Numbered from the stretch's first letter, positions 8,718-18,284 are shown. The stretch: DNA of 64,000 nt from Avipropionibacterium sp050157065 (GCA_050157065.1 CP189573.1), one strand, 5' to 3'. Notes: a model not told the origin generated them from the sequence alone. Program-made: numbers and translations.

Positions 8718-8808
8718 TGACACAGGTTCCTCGTCGTGACACACGTTTCTCGTCGTGACATACGTTTCCGACGTCTGCAGCTTGTGTCACGGCGAGGAAC
8801 CTGTGTCA
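8718..8808. repeat. Inverted repeat built from tandem repeats
   Basis: Two 25-base arms (8718-8742 and 8784-8808) are reverse complements at 24 of 25 positions. Each side also repeats itself: the motif TCGTCGTGACA recurs on the left (8731-8741 and 8750-8760) and TGTGTCACGGCGAG recurs on the right (8785-8798 and 8803-8816). The structure sits between divergent genes and may be an operator array or a mobile palindromic repeat. Confidence 0.8.
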
Positions 8809-8949
8809 CGGCGAGAAAGTGGTGCCAGGCAGCGCAGCCGGGGTCGTGAAAGCCTTGTCCCAGTTCGCCGCACACTGCTACGTTCGGCTGCAACCGCCTG
8901 CAGCATCCCCAGCCGGGCGGGGTTCCCCGACTGCCAACGGAGGCATGCC

Positions 8950-11400
8950 GTGACCGAAACGCACCCCACGCCCTCACTGTCCCGACGAGGGGTCCTCGGG
9001 CTGGGAGCCGGAGCCGTCGTCGGCGCCTCGGCCTTCTCACTCTTCTCCCCCACCCCGGCCCGCGCCGCCGATGACTTCGACGTCATCCTCGGCCGGTATG
9101 CCGAGCTGCTCGCCGGCGCGGCGGATGCCGACGTCAGCCACCCCGACATCCAGACCGCCCTCGCTGCAATGAACGAACGAACCGAGCGGCTGCTCGGGAT
9201 GATCGTGCCCGGCCCGGACCGCGACCGGGTGTTCTCGGATCTCCCGCTCACCGACCTCGACTACTCGCTCGAGATCCAGTCCACCGCCCTGCAACTGTCG
9301 TCACTCGCCCAGGGCTGGGCGGCGCCGGGCACCGCACACCATCACGACCCGACCGTCGCCGAGGCCGTCGTGGCCGGACTGCGAACCCTGCACGACCTGC
9401 AGTACAACGTCGACCAGGAGGAGTTCGGCAACTGGTACCACTGGGAGATCGGTGGCCCCCGCGGCATCGTCGAGGCGGCCACGCTGATCCGCTCCGAACT
9501 GCCCGACGACCTGCGGGTCGACCTCACCGAGGCCGTCCACAAGTTCAACCCTGACCCGGGCTTCCAGTACCCGCCGGGCGACACGCGTCACACCGCCGCC
9601 AGCGGCTCCAACCTGCTGTTCATCTGCCAGAACGCCACCATGGCCGGGGCACTCGCCCGCAACGGCGACCGGATCCAGCTCGCCAGTGACCGAGCGGTCC
9701 CGGCACTGGAGATGAACACCGCCGGCACCGGCAACGGCTTCTACTTCGACGGCTCGTTCATCGCCCACAACAACATCCCCTACACCGCCTCGTACGGCCG
9801 CGCCCTGCTCACCGCGTCGAGCTACCTGGTGGCATCCCTCGGCGGCACCCGGTGGGACCTGGATCCGGCGACGATCAATCCGCTGCGGACGGCCGTGGGC
9901 AGGTGTTTCCTGCCCTGGTTGAACAATGCGCAGAACCTGCCCCCGGTCTCGGGCCGGAACCTCGGCAACGGCAACCTGCTGGGCGACTGGATGATAGGCA
10001 GCATCCTGATGTTGGCCGAAGGTGCCCCGACCGAGCAGGCGGCGTTGTGGCACGGCTCGGTGAAGGGGCACCTCGAGCGCACCGAGGTGATGAACTTCTT
10101 CACCGAGCGCACCTTCCCCGAAGCCCTGCTGGCACAGCGATTGCTGACGTCCGAGATCACCGGACTGCCGGAGGAGCTGGGCCCGAAGCTTTTCCCCGAG
10201 ATGGATCGGATCATGGCCCGCGGGGATGGCTGGTGCTACACGCTGGCGACCGCGAGCAGCCGCACCCGGGGCTACGAGACGATGTCGCGGGAGAACATCA
10301 AGGGCTGGCACCAGGGCTCCGCCGCCCGCTACCTCCACCTCGACAGCGACCAGTGGCAGTACCTCAACCACTTCCCTACGCTGGATCCGTTCCGTTACGC
10401 GGGGACCACCGTCGACTCGCAGTTCCTCGACTACGAGAAGAACTCCGCCCCGACCTACCACGCGTTCGTCGGCGGATCACAGGTCGGCGGGCAGCGGCTC
10501 GACGACGGGTTCTACGCACGACCACGCTTCGCCTCGTGGGTGCAGCAGTTGAGCAGCCGCGACTCCACCATGACGGCCAAGCTGTCGTGGTTCTTCCTCG
10601 ACGACGTGATCGTCCACCTCGGCGCCGACATCCGTGGTGGCAGCGGGGCACCGATCGAGACGATCCTGGAGAACCGCGCCCTGAAGCGGGACGAGATGAA
10701 GCAGCTCCACGTCAACGGGCGGCCGGTGTCGGGCGCCGAGTCGGCTGGTTGGCGGGACACCCGCGACGACGTGCGGTCGATCACCGTGCCGGGTGCGGCC
10801 AGCCTCGTGATGCTGGGTGATCCGATCCCGGTGCACTTCCTGCACGAGGCGAGATCGGGCCGGTTCTCCGACCTGTCACCGAATCGTGGCAGTAGCACCC
10901 TGCACCACAACGACTTCCACACGATCTGGCTCGATCACGGACCGTCGCCGGACGGCGCCGACTTCAGCTACCTGTACCTGCCGCTGGCGTCCCCGGCCCG
11001 GGCCGAGCAGTTGGCCGCGGATCCGGGGCTGCAGGTGATCAGGAACGACGCGACGGTGCAGGCCGTACGGTGCCCCCGGCTCGGGGTGGTGGTCGCCGCG
11101 AACTTCCATGCTGCGGCGACGGTCAGCAGCGGCGGGTACGCGCTCACCGCACCGTCGGAGACCAGTGTCACCATCGCCCGTGCCGCCGGTCGGGACGCCC
11201 GATCGGTCGAGCTCGGGCTGAGCGCGCCCAGTCAGCAGCAGGACCGGTACGAGTTCAGCTTCTCCGCTCCCGGCCGTGGAGTGACGATCCGGTACGCCGA
11301 CCCGAGCGTGGACGTCACCGTCGACGGCTCGACGGTCACGCTGACCGTCGACACCGCTGACCACGACGGTCGGTCGCACCATGTCGAACTGACGTGGTGA
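8950..11400 (+). CDS. Secreted polysaccharide lyase family 8 (hyaluronate/chondroitin/xanthan lyase type)
   Basis: An exported lyase that should cleave uronic-acid-containing polysaccharide by beta-elimination. It has 816 residues from GTG 8950, chosen because GGAGG lies six bases upstream and the frame then begins directly with a Tat-type signal (SRRGVLGLGAGAVVGA, residues 10-25, cleavage near ARA-ADD). The alpha/alpha-toroid carries the family's catalytic region GFYFDGSFIAHNNIPYTASY (His and Tyr) around residue 255-275, an Asn in SNLLFICQNATMAG, and YETMSRENIKGWHQGSAARY. A C-terminal beta-sandwich follows. The sulfatase and uronate-dehydrogenase-like genes downstream support glycosaminoglycan or a similar substrate; exact specificity cannot be read from sequence. 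Confidence 0.9.
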   Translation: MTETHPTPSLSRRGVLGLGAGAVVGASAFSLFSPTPARAADDFDVILGRYAELLAGAADADVSHPDIQTALAAMNERTERLLGMIVPGPDRDRVFSDLPLTDLDYSLEIQSTALQLSSLAQGWAAPGTAHHHDPTVAEAVVAGLRTLHDLQYNVDQEEFGNWYHWEIGGPRGIVEAATLIRSELPDDLRVDLTEAVHKFNPDPGFQYPPGDTRHTAASGSNLLFICQNATMAGALARNGDRIQLASDRAVPALEMNTAGTGNGFYFDGSFIAHNNIPYTASYGRALLTASSYLVASLGGTRWDLDPATINPLRTAVGRCFLPWLNNAQNLPPVSGRNLGNGNLLGDWMIGSILMLAEGAPTEQAALWHGSVKGHLERTEVMNFFTERTFPEALLAQRLLTSEITGLPEELGPKLFPEMDRIMARGDGWCYTLATASSRTRGYETMSRENIKGWHQGSAARYLHLDSDQWQYLNHFPTLDPFRYAGTTVDSQFLDYEKNSAPTYHAFVGGSQVGGQRLDDGFYARPRFASWVQQLSSRDSTMTAKLSWFFLDDVIVHLGADIRGGSGAPIETILENRALKRDEMKQLHVNGRPVSGAESAGWRDTRDDVRSITVPGAASLVMLGDPIPVHFLHEARSGRFSDLSPNRGSSTLHHNDFHTIWLDHGPSPDGADFSYLYLPLASPARAEQLAADPGLQVIRNDATVQAVRCPRLGVVVAANFHAAATVSSGGYALTAPSETSVTIARAAGRDARSVELGLSAPSQQQDRYEFSFSAPGRGVTIRYADPSVDVTVDGSTVTLTVDTADHDGRSHHVELTW

Positions 11401-11435
11401 AGCCGTACCTGAGGTGATCAAGCATCGGGCGCCCG

Positions 11436-12626
11436 TCAGGGCAACCGCTCACCCTTCATCAGCCGGGAGGCGTACGGGTTGCTGATCACCGTTCCGTCGA
11501 GCCACTCGGTCAGTCGTGAGGCCTCGGCGTCGAGGGCGGCACGCCCTTCGGGCGGGACCTCGGCGGCGTCGCGGACCAGCACCTGGACCGTGCCGTCCGC
11601 GTGCTGCGCCCACGCGCCGACGATCCGACCGTTCCACCATGCGGTGTTTCCGGCGTTGCCGTTGCTGTCGAACAGGTGGCCGACGTCGTCGGCATCGAGG
11701 TAGAAGTCCCGCTGCCGCCAGCCCATCGTGGTCGGGTCGAGGGTCGGCAGCAGGGCGGCCCATGGTCCTGGTGACGGCACCGGGTCGAGGTCGTCGGGCA
11801 GCACCCAGCCGGTGAGGCCGCCGTCGAGCGACACCTGCACCGCGCCCAGGTCGGCCAACGCCGTACGGACAGCGGTCTTGGTCGCGCCCAGCCACCACAC
11901 GACGTCGGCCTCGGTGCCCGGCCCGAAGGTTCCCAGCCACCGGCGGACGAGTTCGGCGTACCCCTGGGGAGTCGGCAACGGTTCAGTGGCCTCGCCGAGC
12001 CAGTAGGGCAGCAGGGTCCAGGTGGGGCTGTTCCTGCTCCACGGGCCGGCGTTCGGCCCGCGGACGATCTCGCCGTCGGCCGCCAGCACCGTCAGCACGC
12101 GGGGCGCGAGGTGGAACGAACCGCCCCACTTCTTGGTGGGGTCGAGCTCGAACCGGCCGGCCAGCTCGGGCACCTCGACCCGCAACTGCTTGGCCGAACG
12201 GGGCTCACCGTCGGCCAGCCGCTCGAGCACTGCGGTACGGGCGGTCGCGAGCCAGGCAACTCCGTCGTCGGCGACACCGAACCGCTCCACGTCCCGGATC
12301 ACCACCCGCCGGGTCGTCTCGGCCACCCGGGCCGAGACGCTGCCCAGCGCTGCCGACGCCAGGTCACGGGGGAACACGAACTGGGTGCTGCGCATCGCGG
12401 ACAGCTTGACCAGGCTGCGATCGGCGTACAGCGCGTGATCGACGTCTGCCGCGGTGGTGCCGGCGCTGCGGGCGTGCACCGCCAGGTGGACCGTTGCCGC
12501 CTCGGTGGCGTGCAGCACCGTCATCGCCCGGGTCGCGGCCACGGGGTCGCCCACCCGGTGGTCCGCGTGCAGCGCATGGCGACGGGCCAGCCTGGCCCGT
12601 CGCTCGGTGTCATCGATGTGCCGCAT
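11436..12626 (-). CDS. Winged-helix DNA-binding protein, AlkZ/YcaQ (HTH_42) family
   Basis: A 396-residue protein of the winged-helix family that includes the DNA glycosylase AlkZ, which unhooks interstrand crosslinks. Recognisable parts are ALYADRSLVKLSAMRSTQFV near residue 70, GTEADVVWWLGATKTAVRTA in the second winged-helix region, FLDADDVGHLFD-like sequence (YLDADDVGHLFD) and NTAWWNGRIVGAWAQ near the C-terminus. ATG 12626 faces the divergent sulfatase gene 48 bases away. The gene is convergent with the PL8 lyase gene and has no clear link to sugar metabolism. DNA repair is the best guess. Confidence 0.8.
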   Translation of the reverse strand: MRHIDDTERRARLARRHALHADHRVGDPVAATRAMTVLHATEAATVHLAVHARSAGTTAADVDHALYADRSLVKLSAMRSTQFVFPRDLASAALGSVSARVAETTRRVVIRDVERFGVADDGVAWLATARTAVLERLADGEPRSAKQLRVEVPELAGRFELDPTKKWGGSFHLAPRVLTVLAADGEIVRGPNAGPWSRNSPTWTLLPYWLGEATEPLPTPQGYAELVRRWLGTFGPGTEADVVWWLGATKTAVRTALADLGAVQVSLDGGLTGWVLPDDLDPVPSPGPWAALLPTLDPTTMGWRQRDFYLDADDVGHLFDSNGNAGNTAWWNGRIVGAWAQHADGTVQVLVRDAAEVPPEGRAALDAEASRLTEWLDGTVISNPYASRLMKGERLP

Positions 12627-12662
12627 CACCCCAGCTTGCCCGACGCCTTGACCCGCGGTCAC

Positions 12663-12674
12663 TAGGCTGCCGCC
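12663..12674 (+). promoter_or_regulatory. Leaderless-type -10 element of the sulfatase gene
   Basis: TAGGCT (12663-12668) is followed by six bases and then ATG 12675, placing the transcription start on the start codon. No Shine-Dalgarno sequence is visible, as expected for a leaderless mRNA. Confidence 0.6.
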
Positions 12675-13982
12675 ATGGCAGCCGCACGCAACCTCCTGGT
12701 GATCATGACCGACCAACTGGGAGGCCATGTCCTCGACCGCACGGCCCATGATCACTTCACCACCCCGGCGCTGTCCGCGCTCGCCGGGCGGAGCCTGCAC
12801 TACGACCGGGCCTACACCAGCTTTCCGTTGTGCACACCGGCTCGCAGCAGCTTCGCGACCGGCCGCTACCCCCACGAGCTCGGTGTGAACGGCAACGACA
12901 ACAGCGGCGGCCGTCACGTCGGGCGCGAGCCCGACTCGTGGGGCCACCACTTCACCCGAGCCGGCCTCGAGACCTTGTGGGGTGGCAAGTGGCATGCCTG
13001 CCACCCCAGCGCCGACCACGCCGACGGGTTCGCCCGGGTCCGCGACTTCGGTGATCATGGCCTGACCGACTGGGCGGTCGAACAGTTGACGACCCGAGAC
13101 TCGGACGAACGTCCGTTCGTGATGACGGTCAGCTTCGACGATCCGCACACGATCTGTGAGTACGCCCGCAGCCAGCCGATGCCGTACGGCGACGTCGACC
13201 CCGTCCCCGCACCCGACCGGCCACCACTGCCGGTCAACCACGCCGTCGCCCCGTACGCTCCGCAGTGCCTGCGCCACGAGCGCGAGGAGGCGGCGCCGGT
13301 GTACGCCACCGGCGACTGGGGACCCGACGACTGGCGGGCCTACCGCCACGCCTATGCCAAGCTGGTGCAGCGCGTCGACGGCCACGTCGGCCGGATCCTC
13401 GACGCGCTGGCGGCCTCGCCGCACGCGGACGACACCGCCGTGGTGTTCCTCGCCGATCACGGTGACGGCGACGCCGCCCACCAGTGGTCACAGAAGACCG
13501 CCCTGTACGAGGAGTCGATCCGCGTCCCACTGTTGATCATGGTCCCGGGCACCACGGCCGCGCGGATCGACGTCCCCGTCAACGTCGGCATCGACCTGTT
13601 GCCGACCGCCTGTGCCCTGGTCGGGGTCGAGCCGCCGGTCGACCTGCCGGGCCAGGACTTGTCGACCGGAGCGCCGGCGAACGATCCGGTCATCGTGCAG
13701 ACCCGGTTCCCGCGCGATCGCTTCCCCACCGTCGGTCGCAGCATCATCGAGCAGCGGTGGAAGTACACCGTCTACAGCTGGGGTGATGACCGCGAACAAC
13801 TGGTTGATCTTGCTGCCGACCCCGGCGAGCAACGCAACCTGGCCATCGAGTCGCGCCACCACGACACGCTGGTACGGCTGCGTGCCCGACTCGCCGAGTG
13901 GTGTGTCGCCCATGCCGACGACCAGATCATCGGTCGGCTGGTCACCCCGACCGGGCGGATCCGGACCGCGCGGCCCTACTGA
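12675..13982 (+). CDS. Sulfatase (type I, formylglycine-dependent)
   Basis: A 435-residue arylsulfatase-family enzyme with the maturation motif C-T-P-A-R (in FPLCTPARSSFATGRYP, residues 52-68), whose Cys is converted to formylglycine. Metal-binding Asp residues are at VIMTDQLGG near the start and FLADHGDGD near residue 260. There is no signal peptide, so it should act in the cytosol on imported sulfated oligosaccharides, or be released by another route. It is followed by the uronate-dehydrogenase-like gene. A formylglycine-generating enzyme is not encoded in this window. The substrate is unknown. Confidence 0.9.
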   Translation: MAAARNLLVIMTDQLGGHVLDRTAHDHFTTPALSALAGRSLHYDRAYTSFPLCTPARSSFATGRYPHELGVNGNDNSGGRHVGREPDSWGHHFTRAGLETLWGGKWHACHPSADHADGFARVRDFGDHGLTDWAVEQLTTRDSDERPFVMTVSFDDPHTICEYARSQPMPYGDVDPVPAPDRPPLPVNHAVAPYAPQCLRHEREEAAPVYATGDWGPDDWRAYRHAYAKLVQRVDGHVGRILDALAASPHADDTAVVFLADHGDGDAAHQWSQKTALYEESIRVPLLIMVPGTTAARIDVPVNVGIDLLPTACALVGVEPPVDLPGQDLSTGAPANDPVIVQTRFPRDRFPTVGRSIIEQRWKYTVYSWGDDREQLVDLAADPGEQRNLAIESRHHDTLVRLRARLAEWCVAHADDQIIGRLVTPTGRIRTARPY

Positions 13983-14042
13983 AGGGCCCGCTCGCCGACG
14001 CCCCGCCGTCGGCCCGGTTCACCGGCGCAGCACAATTGGACC

Positions 14043-14828
14043 ATGACCTCCCCACGACGCCGTGTGCTGATCACCGGGGCCACCGGTCAGGTGGGCACCG
14101 ACCTGGCCAACCGTCTCCACGGTGACTACGACGTGGTCCGCCACGGCCGCACGCCACCCGACGACGCCCCCGACACGCCGGTCGAACTGGCCGACATCGC
14201 CGACTACGACGCGGTCCGCCCCCTGTTGGAGGGCATCGACACGGTGGTCCACCTGGCGGGTGCCGCCTCACCCGAGTCGTCCTGGGACGCCGTCCTGCAG
14301 GCCAACATCATCGGCTTCCGCAATGTCATCGAAGCCGCCCGGGAGGCGAAGGTGCGCCGCTTCGTCCACGCCTCGTCCAACCATGCGATGGGGATGTACG
14401 ACCGGCACCGGGAGTGGCCGGTCGCCGCCGGCCAGCTGCCGCGTGCCGACTCGCTGTACGGGGTGTCGAAGGTCTTCGGCGAGTCGATGGGGCGCTACTA
14501 CCACGACGCCTACGGCATCGACTTCATCGCCCTGCGGATCGGCTGGGTCGCACCCGACCCGATGGTGACCGACGTCGAGCTGCTGCACGCCATGTGGCTC
14601 AGCCAGGACGACACCGAGCAGGTCGTTCGGTGTGCCATCGAGGCTGGCGTGGCCCATGGTGTCTACTACGCGGTGTCCGCGAATCCCAACCGGCGTTGGG
14701 ACATCACCAACACGATGGTCGAGCTCGGCTACCGCCCGAAGGACGCGTGGACAGACCGGACCTCGACGGCCGAGACCGTCGTGCCCGGTGGTGCCCCCTC
14801 ACCGAGCGACTGGCCGGCCAACTCCTGA
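14043..14828 (+). CDS. NAD-dependent epimerase/dehydratase family protein, uronate-dehydrogenase-like
   Basis: A 261-residue short-chain dehydrogenase of the extended type. It has GATGQVG (residues 11-17) for NAD binding, YGVSK (about 140) with the catalytic Tyr and Lys, and SSNHAMGMYDR, which resembles the SSNH.xGFY motif of bacterial uronate dehydrogenases. Those oxidise galacturonate or glucuronate to the lactone. The start ATG 14043 follows CACAAT and six bases, a possible leaderless promoter. Following the lyase and sulfatase, oxidation of a released uronic acid is a plausible role, but other sugar substrates cannot be excluded. Confidence 0.8.
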   Translation: MTSPRRRVLITGATGQVGTDLANRLHGDYDVVRHGRTPPDDAPDTPVELADIADYDAVRPLLEGIDTVVHLAGAASPESSWDAVLQANIIGFRNVIEAAREAKVRRFVHASSNHAMGMYDRHREWPVAAGQLPRADSLYGVSKVFGESMGRYYHDAYGIDFIALRIGWVAPDPMVTDVELLHAMWLSQDDTEQVVRCAIEAGVAHGVYYAVSANPNRRWDITNTMVELGYRPKDAWTDRTSTAETVVPGGAPSPSDWPANS

Positions 14829-14853
14829 ACCTCGAACGACGAACGACCGGCCC

Positions 14854-15476
14854 TCACTGGAGGACCGGCCGTACGTCGGTGGTGTGGGGTGGTGCCGGAC
14901 TCAGCCAGCCACTGCGGTCAGCGCAGCCGGGTCGATGTCCACGCCCGGTCCCACCGTCGCCGTACACGTCCCGATGACTGCGCAGCAGATGTCCGCCGAC
15001 CCCCGGGAAGGTGTGGTCCACCGGGCACAGCCCCGCGTGGTACAGCCGAGCAATCTCCGGGTTGTCCGACAGCCCGCCGAGCAGGATCGTGGTCGCCGCG
15101 ATCGACTCGGCGGCCGACCACGACGACTCCTGCCGGTCGGGAACTCGGCGGCCGGGATCTCCGCCGGGGTGACCGCGGTCAGGGTGCCGGGACCGTCAGT
15201 CTGGAGTCTGGTGCGCCCCGAGCCGTCCGACCATCCCGCCGGGTGCACGACGACCTCGGCGACGCCGGCACCGTCCAGGACATCGCGCAGATGACCCGCG
15301 GCCCGTGCCCCGGCCGCTGTGTCCGGGTGGACGATGCGGGCCCCTGCCAGCGGAATCGGCCCCGCCACGACCCGGGGGCGCAGGTCTCGGGCGGGCCAGG
15401 GCAGGTCTGCCCACGGTCGACGCGTCAACTCGGGCATCAGGGATCCCTCCGCGGCCACCGCTTCGGCGGCCCTCAC
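14854..15476 (-). pseudogene. Decayed gene, probably carbohydrate-active enzyme
   Basis: Coding-like sequence changes frame. From ATG 15435 (or slightly upstream) to about 15145 the frame reads LPWPARDLRPRVVAGPIPLA and an RAAGHLRDVLDGAGV stretch like the N-terminal domain of some secreted glycosidases and lyases. Then a different frame is clearly coding (SSWSAAESIAATTILLGGLS, LYHAGLCPVDHTFPGVGGHL), and that ends around 14960. A third short segment in the first frame ends VGPGVDIDPAALTAVAG before a stop at 14901. High GC at third codon positions follows each frame in turn, so this is one or more broken genes. I cannot name the enzyme. Confidence 0.6.
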
Positions 15477-15566
15477 TCGGCCTGGGTCCGGCCAGCCAAT
15501 CAGGTCCGAGTGAATCGGACAACACCATTCCCGGTTGGTGGATAGCTGTGATTCGCGAACGCTCGC

Positions 15567-17369
15567 TCAGCGGTCGCGTCGCAGCAGGTCCAGGGTCAGC
15601 GCCGCCGTCCAGTGGTAGTCCCTGATGTTCGCGATCCGCCGGTCCGGGTGATAGCCGCGCTGATGCGGCCCCTTGCGATCGCAGTCGCCCGGCGGCACAC
15701 GGTCGTCGGCGTCGTAGAACTCGAACACCGTCCCGTACACCCGATACCACCGTTCCACCATCGCCACCGTCGACGCGGTGAGCCGCGCCGCCTCCCCCGC
15801 ACAACCCTGCCGCTGCAGGCCGGCGATCAGCCGGTGGTTGACGTTGACCCACGTCGGGCCGCGCCACATGTCGGTCGAGAACGCCGGATCACGGCGGCTG
15901 ACACTGGGCACCGGGCAGGCCGTGCCGAAGTCGTCTGGATCGGCGAGGGCGGCGAGCAGGGCGTCGCGACGCTCTCCCGGCAGGTCGGGGAACAGCAGGG
16001 GCAGGAAGCCCGAGATCGCCCGTACGGTTGAGAAGTCGCCGTCCGGCCGACGGTCGACGTAGAACTGTTGCGCCGGGTCCCAGAGCAACTCGTGCACCGC
16101 CGTACGCAGGCCGGCGGCCCGGCCTCGGGCCAGGTCCGACCCGGCCGCGTCCCCGACCCGCTCGCAGATCCAGCCGAGCGCCTCGAGGTCCTCCGCCAGA
16201 TGCACCGACAGGTCGACGTCGGCACCGGTCGGCTCGTCGAACCGCGGCGAGTTGTCCATCCCGGACTCCCCCGAGCGACACAACGGATCATCCCCACGAT
16301 GCCACCGACCGAGCCCGGTCTCCGGATCGCAACGGTGGGTCAGCACCCAGTCGAGGTGCCGCCGCAACGGCTCGTGCACCGTGCGCAGCAGGTGTTCGCC
16401 GTCGCCGCCACCGGTCGCCTCCTGGCACAGCACGTTCTCCCGCACCGCCCACGCCAGGATCGGCGGCTGGGTGAGGGACTCCGCCTCACCGTGCACCGGC
16501 ACCGACAACGGGATGAGCCCGTCCGCCCTGGCCGTCGCGACCATGGTCAGGATCGTCTCCGCCGACAACACCGGGTCGAGGAGGTTCACCCCGAGGGAGT
16601 GGAACGCGGTGTCCCACAGCCACATGTCCTGGTGCGGCAGCCGGTCGGGCGTGGTCCACGCCCCGGCGCGCCCGTCCCCGGCGGCCAGCGTGTTCACCCG
16701 GATGACCGAGACGCACTTCGCCGCCAGCTCACGGTGCGGCGAGTCCGGCCCGACGACCGCGTCGGCCAGATCCCGTACGGTCTCGGACCGCTCGCCGACC
16801 AACACTGCCACCCCCGCACCATCGAGCGAACCGAGGTCTGTCGACGTCGCGGGGCCCCGCGCGGTGATCAGCGCTCCCGTCGCGCTCCGGGTGACCGCGA
16901 TGGCCGGCGCGTCGGGTCCGGTCAGCTCCGGCACGTCCAGGACGGCGCCAGCGGGCAGGTCGACCACCCACCGCTCGTGATCAACGGCGACCACGACCAG
17001 GTCGCCGATCACCAACGTGTCGTTCAGCGCCAGCCGACACGGCGCCGGCTCGGGCAGCCGGATGCCGACCGTCGCGGTGCGCGCCCGGCCGATCACCAGG
17101 TCAACCCCGGTCACCGTTGAGTCTCGGGGGGTCACCGCAGCATCGCGGACGGTCACCGCGGATTCGTCGGCAGCCTCGGTCGACGGGTGACAGAACACCA
17201 GGCCGATCAGGTCGTTCGCACTGCTGGTCGGACCGTCGAAGCCCGAGGAGCCGAACAACGCGCCGACGGGCGGCACCGCGGGAAGGTCCGGTGTCCCCGC
17301 CCCCTCCTGGTCGGTCGCGGTGACCTGCGGTCGCGGGCTGGGCGTCGGCGTCCCCGGTACGTGCACCAT
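15567..17369 (-). CDS. Glycoside hydrolase, GH63/MGH1-like (alpha/alpha)6 barrel
   Basis: A 600-residue cytosolic protein. The C-terminal two-thirds are an (alpha/alpha)6-barrel glycosidase with the GH63-type landmarks WLWDTAFHSLGVNLLDP (residues 255-271), SGESGMDNSPRFDE (about 370), MWRGPTWVNVNHRLI (about 500) and VFEFYDADD (about 550), which carry the acidic catalytic residues. The N-terminal 230 residues are a beta-rich domain of low conservation. Relatives act on mannosylglycerate, glucosylglycerate or glucosidic oligosaccharides. It is on the ribosomal strand upstream of the decayed gene and separated from rplA by a strong hairpin. Confidence 0.8.
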   Translation of the reverse strand: MVHVPGTPTPSPRPQVTATDQEGAGTPDLPAVPPVGALFGSSGFDGPTSSANDLIGLVFCHPSTEAADESAVTVRDAAVTPRDSTVTGVDLVIGRARTATVGIRLPEPAPCRLALNDTLVIGDLVVVAVDHERWVVDLPAGAVLDVPELTGPDAPAIAVTRSATGALITARGPATSTDLGSLDGAGVAVLVGERSETVRDLADAVVGPDSPHRELAAKCVSVIRVNTLAAGDGRAGAWTTPDRLPHQDMWLWDTAFHSLGVNLLDPVLSAETILTMVATARADGLIPLSVPVHGEAESLTQPPILAWAVRENVLCQEATGGGDGEHLLRTVHEPLRRHLDWVLTHRCDPETGLGRWHRGDDPLCRSGESGMDNSPRFDEPTGADVDLSVHLAEDLEALGWICERVGDAAGSDLARGRAAGLRTAVHELLWDPAQQFYVDRRPDGDFSTVRAISGFLPLLFPDLPGERRDALLAALADPDDFGTACPVPSVSRRDPAFSTDMWRGPTWVNVNHRLIAGLQRQGCAGEAARLTASTVAMVERWYRVYGTVFEFYDADDRVPPGDCDRKGPHQRGYHPDRRIANIRDYHWTAALTLDLLRRDR

Positions 17370-17426
17370 GGCGGCAGTCTCTCAGGACTGAGGTGGCCGA
17401 GCGTGGGCAGTTTGCGACCCGGAACG

Positions 17427-17464
17427 CACCTCACCCCGGACCCAACCGGATCCGGGGTGAGGTG
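17427..17464 (-). terminator. Hairpin terminator after rplA
   Basis: A perfect 14-bp stem (17427-17440 with 17451-17464) and a ten-base loop, 19 bases past the rplA stop. No T-run follows. It separates the rplK-rplA unit from the glycosidase gene. Confidence 0.7.
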
Positions 17465-17482
17465 ACGAACGGGACCTGCGGG

Positions 17483-18184
17483 TCACTCCCCGGCGGCCGC
17501 CAGGGTGTTCGGGTCGACCGGGACGCCCGGGCCCATGGTGCTGGACACCACGATCTTGCGGACGTACTTGCCCTTCGCGCTGGCCGGCTTGAGCCGCTGC
17601 ACCTCGTCCATCGCGGCGAAGTAGTTCTGCTCCAACTGCTCCGGAGAGAACGAGGCCTTGCCGATGATGAAGTGCAGGTTGGCGTGCCGGTCGACACGGA
17701 ACTCGATCTTGCCGCCCTTGATGTCGGAGACGGCCTTGCCGACGTCCATCGTGACGGTGCCGGTCTTCGGGTTCGGCATCAGGCCACGCGGGCCCAGCAC
17801 ACGGCCCAGTCGACCGACCTTGCCCATCTGGTCCGGGGTGGCGACGACGGCGTCGAAGTCGAGCCAACCGCCCTGCACCTTCTCCAGCAGGTCATCGGCG
17901 CCGACCTCGTCGGCCCCGGCGGCCAGGGCCGCCTCGGCCTTGTCACCGGTGGCGAAGACGATCACCCGGGACGTCTTGCCGGTGCCGTGGGGCAGGTTGA
18001 CGGTGCCGCGGACCATCTGGTCGGCCTTGCGGGGGTCGACGCCCAGTCGCATCGACACGTCGACGGTCTCGTCGAACTTGGCCGAGGCACCGTCCTTGGC
18101 CAGGGCGACGGCCTCGGCGGGGGTGTAGAGCTTGTCCTCGGTGATCTTCTCTGCTGCGGCCTTGTAGGCCTTGCTGCGCGCCAT
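17483..18184 (-). CDS. rplA: 50S ribosomal protein L1
   Basis: L1 of the E-site stalk, 233 residues, normal length. It contains VSMRLGVDPRKADQMVRGTV, LGPRGLMPNPKTGTV (the L1 signature) and ends SSTMGPGVPVDPNTLAAAGE. ATG 18184 is preceded by AGAAGGAACC on the minus strand. The gap to rplK contains an octanucleotide repeat. L1 in other bacteria represses the L11-L1 operon by binding its leader. Confidence 0.97.
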   Translation of the reverse strand: MARSKAYKAAAEKITEDKLYTPAEAVALAKDGASAKFDETVDVSMRLGVDPRKADQMVRGTVNLPHGTGKTSRVIVFATGDKAEAALAAGADEVGADDLLEKVQGGWLDFDAVVATPDQMGKVGRLGRVLGPRGLMPNPKTGTVTMDVGKAVSDIKGGKIEFRVDRHANLHFIIGKASFSPEQLEQNYFAAMDEVQRLKPASAKGKYVRKIVVSSTMGPGVPVDPNTLAAAGE

Positions 18185-18284
18185 GCTGGTTCCTTCTCGT
18201 CAAGAGCCCGGTCGGGCTCACCAGTTGTGGTGCGGGCCGCGCCGGCCCTCCCACGCTTACGTGTCACGTGTTGCTTACGTGTTG

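Larger units (their letters stand above)
8418..8949. other. Divergent control region between rplJ and the PL8 lyase gene
   Basis: No gene is supported in these 532 bases. The left part is the rplJ leader (attenuator and possible promoter on the minus strand). The centre holds a large inverted pair of tandem repeats (8718-8808). The right part runs to the lyase gene, which has its ribosome site GGAGG at 8939-8943. Open frames crossing the region have atypical, Arg/Cys-rich translations and are not convincing. Confidence 0.6.
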
